In this document: positions 12,544-22,600 of the stretch, piece by piece | Layout of the letters: every line of letters begins with the position of its first letter | Numbering within the stretch: the stretch's first letter is position 1 | Assembly: GCA_019009955.1 (NCBI GenBank) | Contig: CM032228.1 | Span: 179,637,501 to 179,701,500, forward strand | Origin: Riptortus pedestris | Lineage: Eukaryota; Arthropoda; Insecta; Hemiptera; Alydidae | Length of the DNA: 64,000 nt | Direction of reading: 5' to 3' | Notes under the pieces: model-generated | The model's database searches: none | What the model was told of the DNA's origin: nothing | What the model saw: the letters and a program-made list of their open reading frames with translations, nothing else | Translations under genes and position numbers: made by a program

Positions 12544-13245
12544 TAAAAATGTTTAGCGGCACGGTTACTAAAAGCGAAATACAGAGGCTTGCTTATAATT
12601 CAAAAGTATTAATATTATGTTCTTGAGTTCATCCTACCAATAGCACCCCCAGTCCTTCTCTTGCCATTTTCACGTAATAAAGGATCTGTGGAATTCAGGG
12701 CATTAATTGCAGCCATTCCGATCATTTTAATAAAGAAAGAACTTCCCGAAAATTATGGATCAGGTGTAGAAAGAACTGAAGGGTGTAGAAATCAATATTC
12801 CATGAACATCTCAAGAGACCACTTCAATGTGCCATGTTTCTCACTTAGCCTCCGAAAACAACTCGGAAAAAGAATAATCGGAAAGAATATACTGGGGGGG
12901 GGGTTGTATATTTCTGTACCGAAATCCTGTCTCTTCCTTCAAGTCAGTTCTTAAATACAACCTGTAGATAACCCGTCCCAATTAGTCATAGTAGCATAAA
13001 GTGGACGTAAATAAATAAATTACAATAACAAATAACAGTTCTTGCATACATTATTGCTCCCAGATAACTATCTCTCGTCTGAAATATCCCTTAATGTTTT
13101 ATTAATTTTCCCTGCAACTCATTACAACTTAAAAAAAAAATAATGTTATTCGGTTTTTCGAAAAAGGACTGTGAATTTATGATAAAAAACTATGTATTCA
13201 AAACATTGTTTAAACATGTGACTTCTTGATTTATGTATATACATT
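12544..13245. other. No gene recognised
   Basis: A G-run of ten lies at 12,894-12,903 inside a 97-codon open frame (12,661-12,954) that has no recognisable domain. The remainder is AT-rich. Confidence 0.45.
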
Positions 13246-14143
13246 TTAGCAGATTTCCCTTAAGGGAAATCAGCTATTGAGGTCGTACTCATGACGCGAT
13301 TTTTGAAATTTTTCTTCAAATGTCCATCGATCCTACCCAGGAGATGACGAAAATAAGGTCCGTTCAAAATTATGTATATATATATATATATTAACGCTCT
13401 AGCGGTCGCAATTTTTGTTTGATCGTTACCAAACTCGATATTTAAACGTGGAATGCAAAAAGACAGATCAAGTTCGTTAATGGCTGAAATCGGACCATTG
13501 GGAGGGGGTTTAGGGGGGATTTTCGAAAATTCAAAATATCTCCGTTACCATAGGTCGGATCAAAAAATTGTATAGAACCAATCTTATTGAAAATTAAATT
13601 TACTATAAATATTTTTCTATACATTTATTCTCTATCTTGAATATAACCGAGATATTTGCATTTTTCAGTTTTAGCCTTTTGCAAACCCCCATTTCTACTC
13701 ATGTTACATAAACAATTCTCGTTTGTGTAATTAACCACATCATTTAAGCTTAAATACCAAATATTGTTTTCAACACACAACATTTACATTTATTATACGA
13801 AATACATGCAAATGTGTTCTGGTGACCCCCCCCCCTCCTTGTTCACTTTTTAACTACTTGAATTTGATTTATTGAGATACAAATTATTTTGATTTATTAT
13901 AAATGACAGTTCTAGTTATATTAAATAGTTTTCAATCAAATTAATACCTCATATTCAGATATATTACAATAATCTTTTTTTCTTTCCTATGAGAAGTTGG
14001 CAAAACTGTTTTTTACATATCAGATGCTTTCCGTCAGGAGGTTTCTTATTATCATTTGTATCTATTCATTTAATCTTAATTTATCTATTGTTAAACTCCA
14101 CGCGGGAAATCTGCTTAGTTTACGCAGCCCCTGCGTGACGGAC
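13246..14143 (-). mobile_element. Family A copy A5, reference full-length copy (898 bp)
   Basis: This is the cleanest long copy. Read on the minus strand it starts GTCCGTCACGCAGGGGCTGC (right edge, 14,143). A 15-base stem-loop ACGCAGGGGCTGCGT lies just inside, then AAACTAAGCAGATTTCCC. The opposite end has the palindrome TTTCCCTTAAGGGAAA followed by TCTGCTA (left edge, 13,246). The motif AAGCAGATTTCCC is thus present near both ends in inverted orientation. Inside are a (TA)n tract (13,373-13,391), a G-rich tract near 13,500-13,520 and a C-run at 13,826-13,835. It is flanked by A-runs in the element's orientation (TAAAAA before, AAAATG after). There is no coding frame, so it is non-autonomous. 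Ends, subterminal inverted repeats, 3' hairpin and microsatellite together resemble DINE/Helentron-type rolling-circle elements. Confidence 0.85.
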
Positions 14144-14511
14144 TTTTTATAGATTGACGACGGTATTTTTTTTAATAGAGTAGATAATATTAATATTTAT
14201 GTACTTATCGTACAAAATTTTGAATTGAATTATACTGAACTAAAATATATTTTATATTGTTGTTTTAGCACTTGAGAATGTCATTGAAAGGCTGAATGGG
14301 CTCGTCTACTAAATAAAAACCTTCATTGTGGGTCAAATGTATTCTTCATTCCATTATTAATTCCTCTGTTAATATTTGAGTAAGACCGAAACTTGAAGAA
14401 CAACAAATAGTCCATTAATAAGTTTAGATATTCGTCATTTTTCAATTAGATGAATAATAACATAGATTATACGTAACTTTATATTTTACTTCTTCTCTAA
14501 AGACTCACTCC
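14144..14511. other. No feature recognised
   Basis: AT-rich spacer between family A copy A5 and the insertion with a 14-base duplication. Confidence 0.5.
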
Positions 14512-14525
14512 TGCTAGTACGATGT
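14512..14525. repeat. Left target-site duplication, 14 bp
   Basis: TGCTAGTACGATGT here is repeated exactly at 14,979-14,992, bracketing the GC-richer insert. Confidence 0.9.
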
Positions 14526-14978
14526 CATTGTGTACCCATTCGAAGTGTGGCAGCAACGTAGGAGGCACCTAGCCGTGAGGCCTTAATCCAGCCTACACCT
14601 ATCCAACTCTTCTCTGGTGACTGAGGATTCGCTACGATGGTTTAGCGACCCTATGGAAGGGACAGTCTCCTACTAACCAGCTCCCACACGAGTGAGCACA
14701 TGTACCAGTTTCCTGGCCTGTATGTCCTTGGGCTTTGAACACACAACCACTACGTCTATGATCGGCAGTGAAGGCAAGCCTCCACTCCGAACTCCACCCA
14801 GCCCGTAGTTCACATTGAGTAAGCCGCTAGATCTTACCCCATTAAGGCCGGAGTGATCCCCTGCCCGGAACAGCAAAGCCGACTAAGGACCTACTGTTCC
14901 TACGGTTCCCCTACCCAAGAACTACACAGCGGGGGCTTACTGCTGCCCTTGGGGAGAGCCGGCCCCGTGCTGGTAACG
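14526..14978. mobile_element. 453-bp GC-rich insertion flanked by 14-bp duplication
   Basis: The insert is much richer in G and C than its flanks and ends abruptly at the duplicated TGCTAGTACGATGT, so the boundaries are certain to within a base or two. A 14-base duplication of variable-looking sequence is typical of target-primed reverse transcription, that is a SINE or truncated LINE. On the minus strand GTGTTCAAAGCCC (near 14,735-14,750) resembles a Pol III B box, but no poly-A or simple tail is visible at either end. A 67-codon minus-strand frame (14,673-14,876) has no domain. The family is not recognised. Confidence 0.75.
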
Positions 14979-14992
14979 TGCTAGTACGATGT
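14979..14992. repeat. Right target-site duplication, 14 bp
   Basis: Exact second copy of TGCTAGTACGATGT. Confidence 0.9.
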
Positions 14993-17755
14993 TAGCTAAT
15001 AACTAACTTGAGCCTTAGATTTACTTAAATTGATTAAATGCTGAGTATAGTATTGCTCAAAAAAGAAAGAAAGAGAGACCGCCACATAGCACATGTTTAC
15101 ATATTGAAGGTCAATTGAAATCCGAGTTATTTACACATTAAATAAGAGGTCTAGTGATATTTTGTGTTCTTTTTAATGTGCGATGAGCAGGAGCGTAAGG
15201 AAAATTAAGGCCAAACGGTCAGAAACAAAAAGAACTATTTAAAAATAAAATCTACAACATGATTTTTTTTAAAAAAATGTATATTATACAGAATTCTTCC
15301 ATCGAACTCTTTATATCGAAGACTTTATAAATATTTATTTTTCCCATCAATCTCTGAAGTCTCTTATTGGTTCAATTTCAGCCATTTACCTTTCTTCGTG
15401 AGTTTTATATAAAGTATTTAAATATCCAGTTCAATAATGATACAACAAAATTGTGGTAGTAGGGCATTAAAAGGCATATATGTATTTAACGGATGGACGT
15501 TTGATAACATGTTTCTGAAATGGCATCATAGATACTACCTCAATCGCCATTTTTCCTAACCGGAAATCAGTTAAAACAGAACTACACGTAGATAAAATGT
15601 AGCACATGTCTTAATTATTCATGAAATACGAACCTGCTACAAGTTGAAAGACTAATTATAATTTTTTATTAGCAGCCGGTTATTGCCGTGGCCTTGCCCT
15701 CCAGCAAGAAAGGCCTGCCTCACTTATGTAACTCAAATTCTCCATTCTTTTATGTCGGCCAAGGTTTAGCCAAGTCTTAATTCATTCTAAAAATTATCTG
15801 ACGGCAATGAACCTTAACAAAATGACCTCATTTCAGTAGGGCAACAAAACTATAATAAATCTTTTTGAAGTACCCTTTAATTAGAAAATCCGGCTTAACT
15901 GAAGGGCTTCACATTATGTTTTAATAGTCTTCTGAACTTATGGAATCTCATCCAATTTAGATCACTGAAATATATCTTAACTGATTAGTAATAAAAAGTG
16001 TAATTCAATACTTTTTTGTATATATATATATATACACACACACACACATATACCCATGCATACTCAACGAATAACGGGCATTTGATGTTATTCTTCAAAA
16101 AATGCGTCTTGGCCACTAATCAGCTGATTTCCATTAAGAGTAATCGTCCAAAACTAATCATAAATTAATCCCTGCCATAAGGAAATACTCACACGTCAGC
16201 TGTTACAGTAGAGATTGATCCAGAAATTTTAGTATAAAGTGAAGCTTTCTGTAGAGGGAATCTGATATCAGAAATACATTGCATAAGAACTGTGTTCATC
16301 ACGTGAAACACTTTGCTATAACAATTTTGACTCTGTGAACCCACCGAAAATGTAATACGCGGTCCAATGAGCCTGGGAACGAGCGAGCTGGAAATGTAAC
16401 ATTACCCGTTGTGAGTAACAGCCTAAAAAGGGAAGTGCAATACTTGCTGGTTCTCAATCCATCATGCTGTCATCAAAGGAGCTGGAGTATAGGCACAATG
16501 TAGGTCTGGGAACAGATCCGTTTCAATTTTTCATGAAATGACAGTTAGAAGAAGCTAGGACATGTTTCTTTGTCAATGCTGACATTTATTTTCTTTTAAT
16601 CATTAAATGTAACTTAGAAAACGAATGACAATTTTTCCAATTACTTTAAGGACGAATAAGATCGGCTGACACAATATACAATTTTATATGGAGTTTCACC
16701 TTATAAAATCTAAACAATGGAAAACATTAGTAATGATCTACGTTGAGTAATAAGAATGTCGACAAACTTGTATTCTATAACTCTGGATGGTGGGCCACAA
16801 TAATTAGCAGAAATATAATAATCCAAATATATACGCTATTGATATGCACTCAACAAGAACACACATTTTGATATATCCACTTAATTAAGTTAAAAGCAAA
16901 TCAAAAATAATAAAGTAATGTGCATTGCAAGCAATTAAGGCCTGTCAGCAAAAGTTAGGGTACAACACAGTTACTATTACTTATCTTATTTGAAATCTGT
17001 GCCCAAATTAAGTTGAATTTTGCCCTTGTATGATTCAAACACTCAGAGTTTTTCCAATGTATTAAATCAACACCTTAAATCGCAAAGATAATCTGAGCCC
17101 TAGATGAAAAAAAGAAGGTCAATTTGCATTTATATTAGACAACCTAACTGTTACAGCTGGATCAGTTAGTTGGGTATTGTAATGACCCAGATATTTTCCA
17201 TATCTGAGTGTTCGAATAGTGTTCTGGGATGGCTGGCAAATCCTATCAGCGTTATCTATTCCAGTCCAGCAGTCAACTCGTTAGCCAACATTCCGTAATA
17301 TATTTTAATCTCGGGATTTTATTAAGTTTATTCAATGTTTTCAGAAGTTTTCCTTTATCTTTTCGTTTTATTTTAATTGTCGAATATTTTCAACTGATTG
17401 GTCCTCATTTACAAAAAGATTGGGCAGTATGACATTAGTCCTAAAGTCTTTAATTACAGAGTATGGCTCTAAACTTTTGTCAATTCTTGATTGCTTGTTA
17501 ATGCGGCCTGTTTTAGATCAGTATGTAATCCGTAACTAGCCATGTTTTGATAAAAGAGGACCTTTAAAACAAAACATTTTCACTCTGTTAACTTGTGTCT
17601 ATCAAACCATAACTATGCTACACTACATTTTACATGAATTCAGGAAGGTTTGAAATTCTTGTACTTTTCAGGAGTTATTGGAATAAAAGATTTCCTAAAG
17701 TAGCTGCTGTTTCAAAATATGTAAAGTGGTAGTGTTATGAATGACAGGACTACGC
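14993..17755. other. No gene recognised
   Basis: AT-rich DNA. The only repeat is a compound (TA)n(CA)n tract at 16,019-16,050. I see no element termini and no coding similarity. The 67-codon frame at 17,229-17,432 has no motif. Confidence 0.5.
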
Positions 17756-18570
17756 CACCTTGGTTTTTGACCTATTTACTGTGGCTATACACTCCTCGAG
17801 GATGGACCGCATATCAGGCGTCCACCTGAGTGGAATATTGGGGCTACAGTAGAGATGAGGAGGTTAATGAAAATCCATCAACTAGTGTCTGCCATCTCTC
17901 GATTATTCTTTGGGTTTCTAGGGTAACAACGTCATCTCAAATCCGATGGAATAAATTTTAGGAGCAACCTTGTATAATCCATGCTATCATCAGAGGATTA
18001 CAGCATGATGGATGCAATGGGCATAGCCCATGATTTGTTGACCACTCCAGCTCAACGTAGACGTGTTTTAGAATCTGCACGCGAATATTAAAGACTTGGC
18101 TTTTAAAGATATTTCTTTGCGATTGATATTTTTCCGTAACCCTGACAGACACAAGCTGAGGTTAACATCAGACCAGTTGATGAAACATGGTACCTTTCCA
18201 CATGAAATTATACTGTGGTTTTGGTGGAAGTTCGAGAGTATGGTGTACTTCGAGCTAAAGGTCGTGCTATAAATGCAGAACTTTATTCTCAGCAACTAGA
18301 GTGAGTATATGAAGTTCTTGTGCAATAATGTCCTCTCCTGGACATTCGGAAGAGAGTTCTTCTACTACGAGAACTATCTTATTCAACAAGCATTATTTCG
18401 TCACCATACTGCTGGAATAACTGGGAATAAAATTCATGGTATAGTGCTTCCACAACATCCTGCATACGGCACTCCTCTCGCCCCTATCACTACTACTTTG
18501 TTACTTATGACTCGTTTTCATGAAGAAGTCAGTTCAGTAATCAAGAGGAAGTCGCTAACGGAGGTCTACT
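17756..18570 (+). pseudogene. Decayed mariner transposase
   Basis: Several frames in order match mariner transposase. YTLLEDGPHIRRPPEWNIG (from about 17,786) corresponds to the LEDGPRSGRP linker after the first helix-turn-helix. AMDAMGIAHDLLTTPAQRRR (near 18,010-18,060) corresponds to the WVPHEL region. PVDETWYLS (near 18,173-18,200) is the first catalytic aspartate box, ATGDETW in active copies. NAELYSQQLE (near 18,270-18,300) follows. GIVLPQHPAYGTPLAP (18,440-18,485) replaces the HPAYSPDLAPSDY box; its catalytic aspartate is lost. The middle LLHDNARPH box is also destroyed. Stops and frameshifts separate all blocks. Terminal inverted repeats were not found. This is a dead, old copy. Confidence 0.75.
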
Positions 18571-19729
18571 ATATAATCTACTATATAACTATAAAAATTG
18601 TAATCAAAGTTGTTATTTTTCAGCTATAATTTTATAGTAGTCCACAAAAACATATAAACATTTGTGTCCGCTTCCGTAATTCGATCGTAATCAGATTCGT
18701 ACAAAAGTATATTTTGGAACGATTTGCAATAAGTTCAACATACGAGTTATTTACAATAACGTTTTATAATAATTTTAATATTAATAATGGATATTCAATT
18801 GTCAGGACATCCTCCGAAACATTAAGTTAATTTTTTTAGCTACGTTCTTCTAGATAATACAATGGAACTAGTCCCATCTAGAGACTAAAAAACTAGAGAT
18901 ATAGTACCAATTTCATCTTGGAATACATGTTAGTTAGCATTGGGATATTGGAATGGAAGATGTATCATTGGTAGAATATAAAATAGCCCTCCTCTATCCA
19001 AGACTATTTCATTACATATATGAGTGAGATCGCATCCTTTCCATGCTTGACGCCTATAACTTCATGAGATCTGCAATACTATGTTAATTGCTCCTTCATA
19101 ACTCCTTGGAATATTAATATACCAGTGTCAACAGGGGAAAAAGTTCTGGCTAAACGCTTTATAAACTTTTAAGCTTCGCTGATAATATTATCTAACTTGG
19201 TTTGCATGAAAAAGTACAGTATTTTGTAATAAATTAATGTCTAATCGTCCGCTATTACATTGTATGCAATTAAGAAGTCCATTTCTTATGGAAAAAGGTC
19301 GAACAAGGTTATACAAAGTACTCTGATATACAATTGGCTACAGTGAAGAACACGTAGCTTGCTTTTGTGTTATGTATGAGACATGCTGGTAGTACTTCTT
19401 AACCCCCCCCCCTGAAAAAAATGATTTTATTTAAGGAGTTTGGTATCAAATACGTTACGTATACCTTCTACAGGAATGCAAGGGCCCGAATCAATTACCT
19501 CTTACAAAAATCTAGATGAAACATGTTGAGGAATAACGGGTAAAGGAATATCATATGTTCGGTAAGTTGTAATCATATGTGATTTTGTGATATAGGGCAT
19601 TGCATGTATGCCTTTTTATGTGGCCATGTCTGTGTTGTTCTGTCGGGGCATTATGTAAAGAATTGCTTTGTATATAAGCTACTTTCCCATAAGACAAATA
19701 GTTTTGGAGCTTAATAGTTATTACAAAAA
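18571..19729. other. No gene recognised
   Basis: AT-rich. A C-run of ten lies at 19,403-19,412. No repeat family members were seen before the family A end at 19,730. Confidence 0.5.
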
Positions 19730-19765
19730 GTCCGTCACGCAGGGGTTGCGTAAACTAAGTAGATT
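19730..19765 (+). mobile_element. Family A 5' end (A6), interrupted by Helitron sequence
   Basis: GTCCGTCACGCAGGGGTTGC then GTAAACTAAGTAGATT, preceded by AAAAA. The element is cut after about 35 bases by a T-run and (TA)n that lead into the Helitron. Family A interior in the same orientation reappears at 21,407, on the far side of the Helitron. Confidence 0.75.
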
Positions 19766-21358
19766 TTTTATATATATATAAAATTGTAACCTCTGTCTGT
19801 ACATTGATTTTTTTCGCGAAATTTCACGATAACTTTTCATTTAGCATGTCATAGACACCATAACTACATTTTGTTTCTTTCGTGTCTGTTTGTTTGTTTA
19901 TTTGGTTGTTTGTTTGTTACCTTTTCACGCATAAACGGCTGAACCGAATTTTATGAAACTTGGTATGTATATTACTACTAGCCCAACTTAGACTTTAGGC
20001 TATATTAATATTCTCTAAGACGAACAGGAGTGGGGGTTATAAGGGAGGCCTGAAATTAAAAATAGCGATATTTCGTTTCCTATTGCTTTTTCAACAAATC
20101 TGCACATAACAAAAGTTGTTTATTTTGTAATTTAAAGTAACTTTTGTTATATGCACTTTTGCCGTATACGGAAGTATAAATGAGTTATACGCTTAAAACT
20201 ATAGCGGGAGTCCACAATTTTATTTGGCACAAAAGACTCTACCGAACTAAACCAAACTCGCTATGTGAATTAATACTAACGATTTCCTTATAATAAGCCA
20301 TACTAACATTTCTAGGGACGGGCAGGAGTGGGGGTTATAAGGGAGGCCTGAAATTAAAAATATCGATATTTCGTTTCCTATTGCTTTTTCAGCAAATATG
20401 CACAAAACAAAAGTTTTTTGTTTTGTAATTTAGAGTAACTTTTGTTATATGCACTTTTGCCGTATACGGAAGTATAAATGAGATATACGCTAAAAACTAT
20501 AGCGGGAGTCCACAATTTTATTTGGCACAAAAGACTCAACCGAAGTAAACCAAACTCGCTATGTGAATTAATACTAACGATTTCCTTATAATAAGCCATA
20601 CTAACATTTCTAAGGACGGGCAGGAGTGGGGGTTATAAGGGAGGCCTGAAATTAAAAATAGCGATATTTCGTTTCCTATTGCTTTTTCAGCAAATATGCA
20701 CATAACAAAAGTTGTTTATTTTGTTATTTAGAGTAGCTTTTGTTATATGCACTTTTGACGTATACGGAAGCATAAATGAGTTATACGCTATAAGCTATAG
20801 CGGGAGTCCACAATTTTATTTGGCACTAAAGACTCAACCGAATTAAACCAAACTCGGTATGTGAATTAGTACTAACGCCTTCATAATAATAAGCTATACT
20901 AGCATTTCTAGGGACGGGCAGGAGTGGGGGTTATAAGGGAGGCCTGAAATTAATAATAATGATTTCCTATTGGGGTTTCGGCAAATATGCACATAACAAA
21001 AGTTGTTTATTTTGTTATTAAGAGAAATTTGCTCAACACCTCTTTTCAATATGAACTACCAGGTACCTCACCTGAAAAAATTAATTCAAATGTATGTCAA
21101 TATTTTCTCCTTAATAATTCAAATCTATGCATAATGCACAGGAGACGGGAAATAAGACAATATGGAGGACAGTGCGGTCTTACATGAAATATTAATATTA
21201 TTATTAATAAATCCATAGCAACGACAGGTATAATGAACTCTAAACACTGGGACGGGGAAATGTCAAAATATTGTGCAAAGTAAAGCCTTGCCAAAAAAAA
21301 AATACCATCACCATTCAGCCTCAAATGAATTCCCGGGCGAAGCCGGGTATCTGAGCTA

Positions 21359-21359
<1 letters not shown>
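19766..21359 (+). mobile_element. Non-autonomous Helitron with tandem interior
   Basis: The 3' end is diagnostic. CCCGGGCGAAGCCGGG (21,332-21,347) forms a 5-bp stem with a 6-base loop, then after a few bases comes CTAG followed by T (21,356-21,360), as expected for Helitrons, which end in CTRR and insert before T. The 5' region (GTCTGTACATTG, then CATAAACGGCTGAACCGAAT at about 19,930) is of a type common at Helitron-like 5' ends in invertebrates, but the terminal TC is obscured by (TA)n. The interior has three 298-bp tandem units and part of a fourth. No Rep or helicase frame exists, so mobility would depend on an autonomous relative elsewhere. Confidence 0.75.
20019..20912 (+). repeat. Three tandem units of 298 bp inside the Helitron
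   Basis: The marker GACGGGCAGGAGTGGGGGTT (first unit GACGAACAGG) recurs at 20,019, 20,317, 20,615 and 20,913, so the period is 298 each time. A fourth unit starts at 20,913 and diverges after about 100 bases. Units are very similar. Each contains a hairpin made of ATAACAAAAGTT and its complement AACTTTTGTTAT separated by about 20 bases. An inverted copy of one unit with period 297 lies at 22,003-22,309. Confidence 0.95.

Positions 21360-21362
<3 letters not shown>

Positions 21363-21407
<45 letters not shown>
21363..21407. repeat. (TA)n microsatellite after Helitron 3' end
   Basis: Roughly 45 bases of TA directly after the CTAGT terminus. Confidence 0.95.
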
Positions 21408-21410
<3 letters not shown>

Positions 21411-21432
21411 GCGACCACTAGAACGGTAACAG

Positions 21433-21498
<66 letters not shown>

Positions 21499-21530
21499 CT
21501 GTTACCGCTCTAGTGGTCGCAATTTTTGTT
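21407..21530. repeat. Palindrome: family A blocks facing each other across (TA)n
   Basis: 21,407-21,437 reads AAATTGCGACCACTAGAACG plus GTAACAGACAAAT. 21,488-21,520 is its near-perfect reverse complement. A (TA)n tract (21,437-21,494) lies between. This is the same family A block in plus and then minus orientation, so two copies meet head to head at the microsatellite. Confidence 0.9.
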
Positions 21531-21966
21531 TGATCGTTACCAAACTTCATATTTAATCCTTTTATGTAAAAAGAAAGATTACGTTCGTTAATGGCTGAAA
21601 TCGGACCAGTGGGAGGGGGGGTTTAGAGGGGGGAAGTTTTGAAAATTCGAAATATCTCCGTTAATATACGTTAGATCGAAAATTTGTATAGAATCAATCT
21701 TATTGCAAATTTAATTTACTATAAATATTGTTCTATACATTTATTCTGTATCTTGAATATTAACCGAGATATTTGCATTTGTATTGTGAGGGCGGTCGAC
21801 AGGAGTGGGCTATGCGAGAGCTCTGGCGGCCTTTGCCATAACTATTCGTCCCTCGTCTATAGGTTTAGAGATTCCTCACTACTGCCGTTGTTATTAGGAA
21901 GATTTCTCTATTGTAAACCTTCACGTGGGAAATCTGCTTAGTTTACGCAGCCCCTGCGTGACGGAC
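21488..21966 (-). mobile_element. Family A copy A7, 5' part with internal deletion
   Basis: From the TTTGTCTGTTACCGCTC block it runs through the G-run (21,616-21,622) and the TAACCGAGATATTTGCATTT block. It then jumps, after about 110 bases of unfamiliar GC-richer sequence (21,785-21,895), to the terminal block GGGAAATCTGCTTAGTTTAC and GTGACGGAC (21,966). About 350 bases of the reference interior are missing. Its 5' end abuts Helitron unit sequence in inverted orientation at an A-run, where the unit normally reads GAAATTAAAAATAGCG. Confidence 0.8.
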
Positions 21967-21973
21967 TTTTTTT

Positions 21974-22535
21974 AATTTCAGGCCTCCCTTACAACCCCCA
22001 CTCCTGCCCGTCCCTAGAAATGTTGGTATGGCTTATTATAATGAAAGCGTTAGTGCTAATACACCTACCGAGTTTTATTTAGTTGGGTTGAGTCTTTTGT
22101 GCCAAATAAAATTGTTCACTTCCGCTATACGTTTTAGCGTATATCTCGTTTACAATTCGGTATACGAGAAAAGTGTATATAACAAGAGTTACTCTAAAGA
22201 ACAAAATAAACAACTGTTGTTATGTTTATATTTGCTGAAAACTAATAGCAAACGAAATATCTCTATTTTTAATTTCAGTCTTCCCTTATAACCTGCACTC
22301 CTGTTCGTCTCAGAGAATATTAATAGCCTAAAGTCTAAGTTGGGTTAGTAGTAATATACATACCAAGTTCCATGAAATTCGGTTCAGCCGTTTATCCGTG
22401 AAAAGGTAACAAACAAAAAAACAAATAAACAAACAGACACCAAAGAAACAAAATGCAGTTATGGTGTCTATGACATGGAAAACGAAAAGTTATCGTGAAA
22501 TTTCTTGAAAAAACATCAATGTACAGACAGAGGTT

Positions 22536-22598
<63 letters not shown>
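21974..22598 (-). mobile_element. Inverted Helitron fragment: one unit plus 5' region
   Basis: Minus-strand match to the Helitron at 19.77-20.3 kb. The CCTGCCCGTC marker at 22,003 and CCTGTTCGTC at 22,300 give one unit of 297 bp. After it come the TTCGGTTCAGCCGTTTATCC block and the CGAAAAGTTATCGTGAAATT block, ending in (TA)n at 22,541-22,598. The 3' hairpin and CTAG end are absent. With 19,766-21,359 it forms arms of a large inverted structure. Confidence 0.85.
22541..22598. repeat. (TA)n microsatellite
   Basis: 58 bases of TA at the 5' edge of the inverted Helitron fragment. The same junction (GAGGTTACAA plus TA) occurs at the 5' side of the forward copy. Confidence 0.95.

Positions 22599-22600
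<2 letters not shown>

Noticed and set aside
12661..12954. 97-codon plus-strand frame
   Set aside because: No recognisable domain, and it depends on a run of ten G that would slip easily.
19766..22598. A Helitron-encoded Rep/helicase gene
   Set aside because: No frame of adequate length or HUH/helicase motif is present in this copy.
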